Below, piece by piece: positions 50,813-61,000 of a stretch of 64,000 nucleotides of DNA (its first letter is position 1; every line of letters begins with the position of its first letter). The stretch comes from Mesostigma viride (lineage: Eukaryota; Streptophyta; Mesostigmatophyceae; Mesostigmatales; Mesostigmataceae), in assembly GCA_009746045.1 (NCBI GenBank), contig RPFO01000072.1, positions 1,011,893 to 1,075,892 of the forward strand, read 5' to 3'. A model generated the notes under the pieces. It saw only the letters and a list, made by a program, of their open reading frames with translations. It had not been told where the DNA came from and made no database searches. The translations under genes were made by a program, and so were the position numbers.

Positions 50813-51445
50813 GTTGTTGTTGTTGCTGGAGCTGCCCCCCTTGGAGGGAGACTGCCCCTTACCCTTGCCCTTGCCCCAGCCCCTGCCCTTGCCCTTGCCC
50901 TTGCCCTTGCCCTTGCCCTTAAACATTTGTCCCAGCAGGGACTTGACTTCTGCCATAGTGACAGGTCTCTTGCTCCTGTCTTCCCTCTCCCTATCCTCCT
51001 CCTCCCTCTCTTCCCCCCTGACCCTCTTTACAGAGGTGCCCATGGCCCCCTGGCTAAGGGGAGCCAAGGCCAGCTTGATATAATCCAATGCCTCCTTCAT
51101 GTCCTCCCAGTACTTTGCCATTCCTGTTGCAAGCATAGCGTAGGTGTTTTTGTCAAGTTTGAGTTTCTCAAGGAAGGAACGCAGCAAGAACTTGTGATCT
51201 AGCTGCTGGACATCTGGACGTGCTTTGATGGCTAGCTCATATTTCTTTGTCTCAGCCACATAGTCCACTGATGTGACCCTGTATTCCTCTACCCACCTGA
51301 ATGCCCCATAAATGTCCACAGATGAGGGGGTGGAGAGGAGGTCAGTTAACTCCTTCATGAAAGCCTCCCAAACTGCCCTAGCCTGCGTGTCCTGCCACTT
51401 GGGATACCTACGCTGGAAGACAAGAATGAGATTCTGAATCTGAGA
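50672..51445 (-). pseudogene. C2 Gag C-terminal part with an AAC microsatellite
   Basis: Reads FMKELTDLLS, WVEEYRVTSVDYV, FLLRSFLEKLKLDKNTY, KRPVTMAEVKSLLGQMF, then a GKGKGK tail and NNNN. The (AAC)n run (about 50,727-50,826) has a one-base interruption that turns Asn codons into Thr codons, so the frame misses the first zinc knuckle, which lies at about 50,650-50,690 in another frame. The Gag coding sequence continues upstream beyond the K2 insertion. Confidence 0.75.
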
Positions 51446-51865
51446 ATCGGGGTTCTTTGAACGGAGTTTCTTCTATACGTGAATGCGGGAACAAGAGGCC
51501 GCTGGATGAGCGGCTTATAGGTCGCAGTGTTTACTCGTAGCTGTTTGGCTAGAGCTTTTGTGATTAGTAGATGCAATATAGTGCATGGTTGAAAAATGAA
51601 TTAAATAAAATGTGCGTTCCGCGCTTGGGTTGATTATACCCGGGCGGAACGGGGCGTGAGGTGCAGTGCCCCTGAAAAGAACAACCTACGCATTATTTAA
51701 TACTAGCCGTGCAGATTCGGGATATTCTACCCCCGGTCTGTACGGTTAGCGTCTTACTAGCATCCACTAAACATAAGGGTTTAATGACGTCAGTTAGCTA
51801 GGGATAAGGGAGGTTTTGCGACTAAAAGCCGCTCTGGCTGGTTTTGTCGGCCTCTTTCTTTGCTC
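51446..51865 (+). repeat. K2 repeat A1
   Basis: 420 bp, starts ATCGGGGTTCTTTGAACGG and ends CTTTCTTTGCTC, then internal sequence with no linker. Confidence 0.95.
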
Positions 51866-52702
51866 GTTGTCGTTGCGGCGGCAGCCGCAGCTATGGGTGC
51901 TGCGGAGCAAAATCCCAAAAGCACTGGTTGCACTGGCCACTTGGCCAGTGGTGAGACTTCCAGTTGTTAACCGGCCAGGCGTAGTTCCTCGCCCGGTTAA
52001 CTAAAAGAAAAGAAAAAGATTACCTCCGGTCCGCACCTTTTCCCCAGCTTGGGGTCTTTGGTGGGCCGGATGCCGTGACAGGTGCTCAACTGTCGCTTGG
52101 TCGGCCCAGTGCGCGAGCTGGTGCTCCGTACCTGGGGATGCTTGCACCCCGGGTTGGAGCCGGATGGCTGGCACTGGCGACCCGTGTCTCGGTCCGCGGC
52201 CTGCGGCTTTTTCTTCGGAAATTGCTGCTGGCCAGCAAACTTTGCAATTGCCTTCCGCCGAGGGGGGGGTGGTTGGGGCTGGGGACGGCGATGGGAAAAG
52301 CGTCTAAGCTAGAAATTTTTTCCCCACGCATAGAAACCTCGGGGGGGAATGCGGTCTTGGCTGAACGGACTCTCGTTCAGCCAGGTGCCTGGGGCTGTGG
52401 CCTCGGGCATCCGGGCTGGCGGGGCCTGGGCTAGGTCCACGTTTTTTCTCGAAGCACCCCGGGTCTATGGGGAGACGGCCATAGCGGTACCGACTCGGGG
52501 CCCCGAGAGGGGTCATGATAGGCTGGCCGTGCGCAATCGCAGTGCAAATGCGCTGGGCCTTTTTGGGCCTGGCCATGCATCCACAGCCGCCGGGCACACG
52601 CCTCCCGATGTGGGGGGGCTCCCGTTTTGCGGCAGGGCGGTCACTTGTGACAACGAGCAAGGTGGAGTGCGGCTTCAAGGGAAAGCCAGGGCGGGGGTGA
52701 TT

Positions 52703-52829
52703 GGGCAACGTACTTCATGAAGGGCCTTGAACGGCGTGCCTCCGGGCATGTCAATTAGTGTCACATGTATGCTTCCACTTATTGTTTTAATGAAGATGCT
52801 GGTTTTTGTGGGAGCTACGTGGGACATGA
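52703..52829 (+). repeat. K2 repeat B1
   Basis: 127 bp, starts GGGCAACGTACTTCATGAAG and ends GGGACATGA, joined directly to A2. Confidence 0.93.
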
Positions 52830-53248
52830 ATCGGGGTTCTTTGAACGGAGTTTCTTCTATACGTGAATGCGGGAACAAGAGGCCGCTGGATGAGCGGCTT
52901 ATAGGTCGCAGTGTTTACTCGTAGCTGTTTGGCTAGAGCTTTTGTGATTAGTAGATGCAATATAGTGCATGGTTGAAAAATGAATTAAATAAAATGTGCG
53001 TTCCGCGCTTGGGTTGATTATACCCGGGCGGAACGGGGCGTGAGGTGCAGTGCCCCTGAAAAGAACAACCTACGCATTATTTAATACTAGCCGTGCAGAT
53101 TCGGGATATTCTACCCCGGTCTGTACGGTTAGCGTCTTACTAGCATCCACTAAACATAAGGGTTTAATGACGTCAGTTAGCTAGGGATAAGGGAGGTTTT
53201 GCGACTAAAAGCCGCTCTGGCTGGTTTTGTCGGCCTCTTTCTTTGCTC
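52830..53248 (+). repeat. K2 repeat A2
   Basis: 419 bp, identical to A1 except for one base fewer in a C run. Confidence 0.95.
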
Positions 53249-53281
53249 CCCACCCACCCACCCTTGTCTTGGTTGCCTCTA
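53249..53281 (+). promoter_or_regulatory. K2 A2-B2 linker with CCCACCCACCCACCC
   Basis: 33 bp: CCCACCCACCCACCC then TTGTCTTGGTTGCCTCTA, only between A2 and B2. Third occurrence of the same 15-mer in the same structural position. Confidence 0.9.
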
Positions 53282-53443
53282 GGGCAACGTACTTCATGAA
53301 GGGCCTTGAACGGCGTGCCTCCGGGCATGTCAATTAGTGTCACATGTACGTGCCTCCGGGCATGTCAATTAGTGTCACATGTATGCTTCCACTTATTGTT
53401 TTAATGAAGATGCTGGTTTTTGTGGGAGCTACGTGGGACATGA
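53282..53443 (+). repeat. K2 repeat B2 with internal duplication
   Basis: 162 bp, equal to B1 plus a 35-bp tandem duplication containing GTGCCTCCGGGCATGTCAAT. Confidence 0.93.
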
Positions 53444-53822
53444 AGAGGACTGATGGTAGAAATCCCCCTGCATGAGAGATCCAAACCAATTCTTGACATT
53501 CAGTTCCTCCCTAGCCAGCTGCAGAGAGAGAAGTGCATGATTCCCCTGCTCCCTAGTATACCCCTCAGGCAGCCCCCTGACATTAATCCTATCCACAGGA
53601 CGGTTTTCATTGTAAGTGGGCAACCTAGAGGGGCCGGATGCAGGGGGAGATGGTGTTGCTGCTGCAGCATTCACAGGAGAGACCTGCTGAGAGGGAAGTG
53701 CTACTTGAGTGAGCTGAGCAGGATGGGCAAACATGGGCTGTGTAGGAGGGTTAGACAACCTAGAGGTGGGCTGGGTGGGGGTGTGAGTATGTGTGACTTC
53801 CCGCCTCCTGCTGCGGGCCTCC
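53444..53822 (-). pseudogene. C2 Gag middle part, upstream of the K2 insertion
   Basis: Minus-strand reading EVTHTHTPTQP, QQVSPVNAAAATPSPP, NRPVDRINVRGLPEGYTR, LNVKNWFGSLMQGDFYHQSS, matching C1 at 30,830-31,195 but in one unbroken frame where C1 has a one-base loss. Homology to C1 ends at about 53,822. Confidence 0.8.
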
Positions 53823-54373
53823 TGGGCGTCCCCAACATCTACTGCTCCAACCTAGGGCCATTGCTGGTACTTTTGACGTCATGAAAGCAGCGTTTTGGAC
53901 TAGTGGAATATGATTTTACAGCATAAAAAGTCCATTTTATCATGAATGAACATGGCCAACAACCCCAAGTGCCCCTAAATTTCTCAATATTTGTAGAGAA
54001 ATGCTACTTCTCATAATTAAAACCTGCACAAATGCACAATTTGGGGCATGCATGTGAAAGTTTGAAGTACAATGAGGTTTTACATTTTTCAATTATTAAT
54101 GGTATCTCATTCTTCAATCAATCAATTTGCAATCGTCCAAACAATTTATTCATTTCATACATGTCCGAATATGTTGAAAGAACACATGCAAGTGCTCAAT
54201 CAGCGTGGACCCCCTTGGACGCGCCCCACCATATATACATTGGACACGTCACCCCAACTACTAAACTGCCCAAAGTCACGGTAACTGATCCAACTACTAT
54301 GTACATCTGCATTTCTCCACGTTGCGGTGGGCAATTACGTGCAAAACGCGATTTCGTGCAAAGTCCTCGCCCA
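53823..54373. other. AT-rich intergenic, no gene recognised
   Basis: No supported feature between the copia truncation point and the stop codon of the large minus-strand gene. Confidence 0.5.
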
Positions 54374-55068
54374 TCATCGCTTGCCAGGTCGATATGAAGG
54401 AATGTTGTCCCAGCTGGCGCCTTCCTTCAGGAGAGTAACATGTTCTCTAGCGAACTTCAGAGGGAAACGAAACTTTTGCTCGCACTCATTACTCCAACCG
54501 AGGTCGTGCCCTTCATCAAACCATCTGAACACCACCTTCTCCCTCTCTTTGCCCAGGAGGGTGCCAAAGAGCGGAAAATCTTCCTTCTTGGGGTACTTGT
54601 GCTCCCAGTTTATGCACACGTCGTCTACCCATTTCGAACTCCAACCTCCGCGACTCAGTTTCGCGCCATCCATAAAGCGCATCCGGACGTCCGGCCGAAC
54701 GTCCCTGATTCGGTTTTCGGCCGTCGCATCTCTGCCCTGACCACCACCCTTCTGCGGCTGTGCAGGTTCGTCGGCACCCTCCGTCTCCTGCCCCGCCCCT
54801 CGCCTGCCCCCTCCCCGACGTTTTGCCTTCTGCCCCTGCGCAGCCGCCGCCTCTGCCATCAACTCTTCGTACGTTTTTTCTGGCTGACCGCACGGTAAGG
54901 CTGGTGCGTGAGTTGGTGCGTTGGGTGGGAGCTCGTCCCCTCCCGCCCCCGGTTGTGCAACTGGTTCGCCGACCGCGGCCTGGCCAACAACACGGCCGGC
55001 CTCTCTGGACACAGTCCCAGACGCGGATCCACGGGGAAACCGAACTGGAGTTTCTTCTTCGCCTTTCC
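54374..55068 (-). CDS. Unknown large gene, last exon
   Basis: Continues KGEEETPVRFPRGSASG, an Ala/Gly/Gln-rich helical stretch with KAKRRGGGRR, then a Trp-rich end (MRFMDGAKLSRGGWSSKWVD, WEHKYPKKEDFPLFGTLLG, FDEGHDLGWSNECEQKFRF), stop TGA at 54,374. Not recognised. Confidence 0.6.
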
Positions 55069-58000
55069 CTGCACGTAAGCACATGCCAATTAACATGAAT
55101 ACGGAAGGGTCGTGTGAGAAATCAATGAAGCCATGGACTGATGCAAAAAAACTTATGTAGAAATATATATTAAGGTACTTATTAAACTCGTTTATTGAAA
55201 ATGAAATTTACCGGCCGAATGTACCGTTGGAGCGTGGAAGGGCATCCTTGGTCGATCGAAGATATCCGTAAATGTTAACGGTGCGGTCGATGTCCCTGGC
55301 GGCGCCTCAACATCGACCACCTCAGTCGGGCGCATCAATCCGGCAAACGCCGGCCCTCCACCTGAGACTTTCGGCGGACCCTCCACGTTACGAGCCTCCA
55401 ATACCCTCTTCTGCAGTGGGGTGCTCGCAACAAAATCCGTGTCAGCCGACGGCTCCGGATCGTCATCCTCATTCAGCAGTATCGTGTTCGGGCATTGCTC
55501 CATCCCCGTCGAGCGGGGGGCAAAGTCATCACAACCGTCCTTCCTGACGACGGTACGGGATCGTCACCCAGACCCAAAGAAACCGAGGCGAGGGCGGGGG
55601 TCCCCTCAACCGGGGGTCCCCATGAATCCTGACGAGGCCTCATTCCCACCTGTTGGACACGACCGCCTCCCGTAAATCGGGAACGCCCGCCGGCGCTACC
55701 AGTAACAGGCCGCGAGCCTGCTTCCTGCTGGCGATCCCCCTCCTCATCACAGATACGCCCGCCGGCGTTTCCAGTAACACGCTGCGAGCCTCCTTCCTGC
55801 TGGCGATCCCCCTCCTCATCACAGATACGCCCGCCGGCGTTTCCAGTAACAGGCCGCGAGCCTCCTTCCTGCTGGCGATCCCCCTCCTCATCACAGATAC
55901 GCCCGCCGGCGTTTCCAGTAACAGGCCTCGAGCCTCCCTCCCGCTGGCGATCCCCCTCCTCGTCACAGATACGCCCGCCGGCGTTTCCAACGACAGGCCT
56001 CGAGTCTCCTTCACCAGCACGCTGGCGCTTACCTCCCCCCCTGTTGTCTTCATCCCCCCCCATTGTCTCATCACGCAAGCCTCCATCACCCCGACTGCGC
56101 TTTTTCCCTCCCCTTCCATCTCCTCCCCCGTCCCTCTCCCCCTCCCCCTCCTCCCATCTCCCCATCCCCATCCCCTTTCTCCCCCTCCGCCTGCCCCTCA
56201 CCCATCCCGGGCGGGTGCCCCTCAGCAATATCCTCCTCCTCGTCCTCCTCGTCCTCCTCGTCCTCCTCGTCCTCCTCGTCCTCCTCCTCCTCCTCATCCT
56301 CCTCCTCCTCATCCTCCTCCTTCTCATCCTCATCCGCCTCCCCCTCTTCCCCCTTCTCCGAATCATCATCCTCATCAGACGAAGAATCGTCGTCGGAAAA
56401 GTATTTGAGGCCTTCCCACCCATCTTCAACAAGCCAATATTTGATAAGGCGGACCAGGCGCTTCCACCGGCGGATATGGGCGGGCTCCCCGAACACCAGC
56501 AGAACTCTGCAGGGTCCCCTAAAAAGGGCGTTGGTCATCTTGTCAACCACATCCCACACGACCGGGCTCAAATGCGAGGAGGGTTTGGGAATGTTGCTCT
56601 CCTCCGGAATGCAGTCTGCGTCCCACTTGCGCAGGTTCCTCCACTTCTCGTTGCTGTCAGCTGCCAGGTCCAGCACAGCAAACGCCTGGTCCTCCAGCGA
56701 CCGAGGAATTTTGTAATTCCCCGCGCACAACTCGTCCACCACCTTCGTCACCACCAGATCCTTTCTTTTTTCGTTTTCCTTCCATGTCATTGTCCTGTAT
56801 GCGATCCAGTCGGATCCCATCCTCACCCCCTTCCAATCGCTGTAGGCTTCCAACCTTTCCTTCCACCCCTTCTTGGCCTTGGTAGTCCCCTCCTCCGCCG
56901 CCTCCTCGACCTCCTTCTCGACCTCCGCCGCCGCCTCCTGTGGCACACCCAGCAGATGTTTGGTCTTCACCCCCAAATCGTCATACAAATGACGGGGGTG
57001 GGAAGCGAGCAGCCCTCTCGGGAACTTCCAGTCCTTCTGGTCGACCACTTTCCTTTTAGCCGGCGGAAGGTCCCTCAGCGTGAGAATGATCGCCCTCATG
57101 GCCGTGACGACCACCCGCCAAAAGTCTCTGGTCAGGCGGCAGTCGGCGATGAACTTGTCGAGGTCCGTGGCGAAGGTGCCCTTCAGCTTCACGCCAAACA
57201 CGTGCTCCCTCACCAATACGGGGTCGAAAGTCCCGTTTAGTTGTTTGCAAGCGGCCATCAGCTCGGGGTTCTCCAGGAACTTGATGTGGGCGAATTGCTT
57301 TGCCGCCTCTATCAAATTCTTGGCGACTTCCATTATTTTTATCAGGTTGCTGGGAGGGGCCTCACAGGACATGATCGGCGCTTGGATCAGGCTGTCGAAG
57401 TACTGGAAACTCGCAAGTTCCCGATGCGCGGTGAAAATGGACAGTTCGTGCGCCTTGTCTTTAGGGCGCGTGTCAAGGAAGTCTTGCCGAGCCGCGATAT
57501 CCTGTGCGATCGCCGGCTTGCCGTCGACAGCGGGCTTCAAAGGGTCCTCACACCAGAACAGCCAGCGCTGCATGAAGTTCTTCTGGTCCGGCCCCCACTT
57601 GTCCGTCTCTTCAGCCCCTCCTGCCTTGTCGCCTGCGCCGTCCCCTTCGGCCTTGGCTTGCTCTCCTTTCTGCCAAAAGGGCTTCACAATCGCCCAGATC
57701 TTGCCGTACAGAGGAGTTGGGAGAGACACGCCCTTCCCTCTCTTGACGGGTCCATATGCCTGGTAGGCCCGGTGCACATCCCCAAGCGCTGAGCCCCACG
57801 TTGCCTTGGCTTGGGCTGTGTCCTCGGCGTTCATGGCGTTCCCGAGCTGCCTGACAACTTCGATCATCTTGCCGACTTGTTCGGTAACCTGCATCCCCGT
57901 AGGGCAACAACGCGCAGAGACACATCGACAGTCCTCCCAAATAAGCACAACTCAACTGAGAACAAGAATACGACTGACAGAAACGCCGGCGGTCGCATCT

Positions 58001-61000
58001 TGACCGAACTAATGGCATACTGAAATTAACACAAGAAAACCACTTATAGAAACGCCGGCGGTCGCAACCTGGCTTACCTTCTGTTCACGGATCTGCCACC
58101 AGGTCGGCAGGATGGTCTCACCCTTGAGCATCTGCACGTCCACCCCCCCGAAATTCGTCCAATCAGTTGCCCACTCCTCCAGCTTCGCCGCGGCCACGGT
58201 CTTCGTGACCTCCTGCTCCTTCCCTCCCCGCGCAACGACCCTGAGCTTTTCCGCCTTCATGAAACCATTCAGCATTGCCTGGTACCACACAGATCTTTGG
58301 TCCACCGTCATATTGTCGGTGACCAGTTCGAATTTCACCGATTTGATGAGTGTGGTAAAGTGGTTCCCGTCCAGCACGAGAAAGCCGCAAATGGCTGGCG
58401 GCAACGGTGGCTTCTTCTCGAATGGAGCCATCTCCCAGGCGGACTTGCACAAACTGTCCAAAAGCGCGGCCTTTCTCACGTCCACGGGCTTAAGATCGTC
58501 CAGCAAATCGGCCCGTCCTGTCAGAACCGCGGTGGAAGCAGCTTCGGCCATTCCCTTGGCCGAACTCGTTCGCAGGTAGATATCAATTTCTTCGTCAGTC
58601 ATTGCGCGAGCGTAGCCAGCCTTCATTGTCCGTGCCCCCCCATCTCCCCGAAGAGTTGCGCGAGCTGACGCTGGGTGCCTTCCTTTTTCATCCAGTCATG
58701 AAAAGTGTTGGGGCACCGGTCAGCCAAAAACTGGAACGAGTACCGCCACACAGGAATCACCAGCTTGTCGTGGCCGTAGTCGGACTCCGAGTTTGCAAAA
58801 ATGGTGGCGTTCTGCTCGGCTCTAGACAGATGCAAGTCTCGTGCGAGGAGCTTCTGAGGCCCCACGAACAGGTTCCTTGTCCACACCCGATTTCGATGCA
58901 CCAAGGCTTTGGACATCTCATCGAGGTCCCGAGGCTGAACGGCAAGCTGCTTCCGTAACCGTTTGCCCTTCGCGATCTCATCGTTCACATCCAGGATGTC
59001 ATCATCATCCTGCGACACCGGGGACTTCTCCCATTTCTCAAGCAGAGACACGGGAGCATCCGCAACCTCCAAGTCCTTTCCTTTCCCCTTTCCCTTCAGC
59101 GCCTTCCCCTTGTAGGTCGCAAGTGCTTCGGAGAGTCCCTTCTGGTGTTCGTCGACGGCAGCAGTCCACGTACTATCTATTTTCATGTTCTCGCGGCGCG
59201 CGTGCTGGTCGAGGCTGATTGAGTACAGGATGGCCGCGTGGGTCGCCCTCTCGGCCTGCACGTACTGCAGTGATGCGAAAAAATCAGGAAAGCATAACCA
59301 AAAGGAATAAAGTAAATGTCGATTGAGAAACGCCGGCCGTCGCAACCTACATGAAACCTGAACCTCAACATCAAAGCCCCCCTCACAACAGAGGTATACT
59401 TACCTCGTTCCCCTTAACAATGATATGAAAAAATCAGGAAAGCATAACCGAAAGGAATAAAGTAAATGTCACACTTGAGAAACGCCGGCCGTCGCAACCT
59501 AGATGAAACCTAAACCTCAAGATCAGAGCCCCCCTCACAACAGAGGTACACTTGGCTCATTTCCCTCAACGATGCGAAATCAGGAAAGGAAGTAAGTGTT
59601 AGTCAAAAGGAAGTAAGTGTCACACTTAAGAAACGCCGGCCGTCGCAACCTACATGAAACGTGGACCTCAAGAACAAAGCCCCCCTCACAACAGAGGTAG
59701 ACTTACCTCATTCCCCTCAACCGCTGTTGCTTCAGCCGCTTTCTTCGACCCCTTCGCGATCTTCGGAGACTTGTCCTGGCGGGCATCGTGTTCCTTCAAC
59801 ATCTTGATCAGAGTCTTGGCGTCCTTCTCCGTCACCGTCAACAGTTTACACTTCCTCTCCTTCCCTTTGCCCTCGAACAGGTTCTCCTGCATCCACTTTA
59901 TCAAGGCCTTGGCGCTCGGGATTTCCTCAGGCTGTGTGGCGCCATCGGGCCGGCACGCATTCTTCACGATCAACTCAGCGACTTGATGGAGAATCATCAT
60001 CTGGTTCCGTACCTCAGGTGGGGCTTCTTCCGTTCTCACCTCGGCCACAACCCACTTTGCCAACTTCTTCAGTTGATAAGCATCCGCTTGCTCCTTAAAG
60101 CGTGTCATTTTCGCAGAATCGCCGTCGCTTAAACCCGCGCCCTCTGACACAGGCTCACCGACAGCGATAGCCCCCTCTCCCTGGAGATTTGCCCCACCCT
60201 GACGACCGGCTTCCTGCAAGAACATTATCAACGGAAGATTTTTAATGTAAGAAAAGTGTAAAGAAACGCCGGCCGTCGTAACTCTGTCCATTGAGGACGA
60301 ACCTAAACTTTCGATTACTAAGTCAACGGTAACTTACCCTTCCCCCCTCTGCAGTGGAACCACCGTAAGATCCACTTCCCCTCCTGTCACCGCCCTCTTG
60401 CTGCTCGAACGGACTTCCCTGTAAAAATAGCAAACGCGATTGTCCATTCACAAGAAAAAAATTACTACAAAAATAAACAAGGATATACGCACGCAAACCT
60501 TTTCAATACAAGTAAACCGGAGAGGAATCTGACGCACTCATGTACCTGGGTGCTTCCCGCCATTGAGCGGGCTTCTCTTGCACCAACATCCTCTTGCCGG
60601 CCCTGCGAACATTTCAACGGAAAGTAAAAATCCGCTTAGTTGTCGGAAATGACATGTCTGGCGAATATTGCAAAAAAATGCGTATTGTATTTCACGACAT
60701 CAATTTAATGGGCGGAGACTTACGAAGATCGGCCCGCCACCTTCCAAATTGCCCAGCGTCATATCGAAAACATCGAGGACTTCCCCTCCATCGACCCCCT
60801 TCCCCCTTCCCCTCTGCCGCGGCGGGGGCATATCGCCCGTCGCGACCGGCTTGGAAGTCGCGGGGGGATCCCTTGCGGTTGAGGGCACTGCGGCCGACTC
60901 GTGCACACTCTCCCCCCTCTTTTGGGCTACTGCGGCAGGCGCGGCATGGGAGGGCGCGGCGGCTACTGTCTCTGGCGCATTCTGAGCCAACCGACGCAAC

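Larger units (their letters stand above)
51446..53443 (+). mobile_element. K2: non-autonomous split-direct-repeat element nested in copia gag
   Basis: A1 (51,446-51,865), internal 837 bp (51,866-52,702), B1 (52,703-52,829), A2 (52,830-53,248), 33-bp linker (53,249-53,281), B2 (53,282-53,443). A pairs are nearly identical over 420 bp. B2 has a 35-bp internal duplication relative to B1. No RT, Gag or recombinase is readable. The interrupted gag resumes without a target duplication. The orientation on the plus strand is opposite to C2. Confidence 0.92.
45487..53822 (-). mobile_element. C2: Ty1/copia-type LTR retrotransposon, 5'-truncated, with K2 nested in gag
   Basis: Minus-strand order: Gag (from 53,822, interrupted by K2 at 53,443-51,446, to about 50,660), zinc knuckles, integrase, protease-like domain, RT, RNase H (to 46,984) and 3' LTR (45,919-45,487). 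At 53,822 homology to C1 stops, so the 5' LTR and Gag N-terminus are missing. Large parts are nearly identical to C1, implying recent activity of the family. Confidence 0.88.

Noticed and set aside
50523-51202. Plus-strand frames with long Leu, Val or Cys runs
   Set aside because: Complement of the AAC microsatellite in the copia gag.
51446-53248. K2 as an ordinary LTR element with 420-bp LTRs
   Set aside because: The right repeat is followed by a linker and a second copy of the 127-bp B sequence, and there is no target duplication; the split-direct-repeat model explains all parts.
55653-57240. Long plus-strand frames opposite the unknown gene (Pro/Leu/Ser-rich)
   Set aside because: They are the complement of the poly-Asp/Glu and repeat coding strand; the splice signals and better protein character lie on the minus strand.
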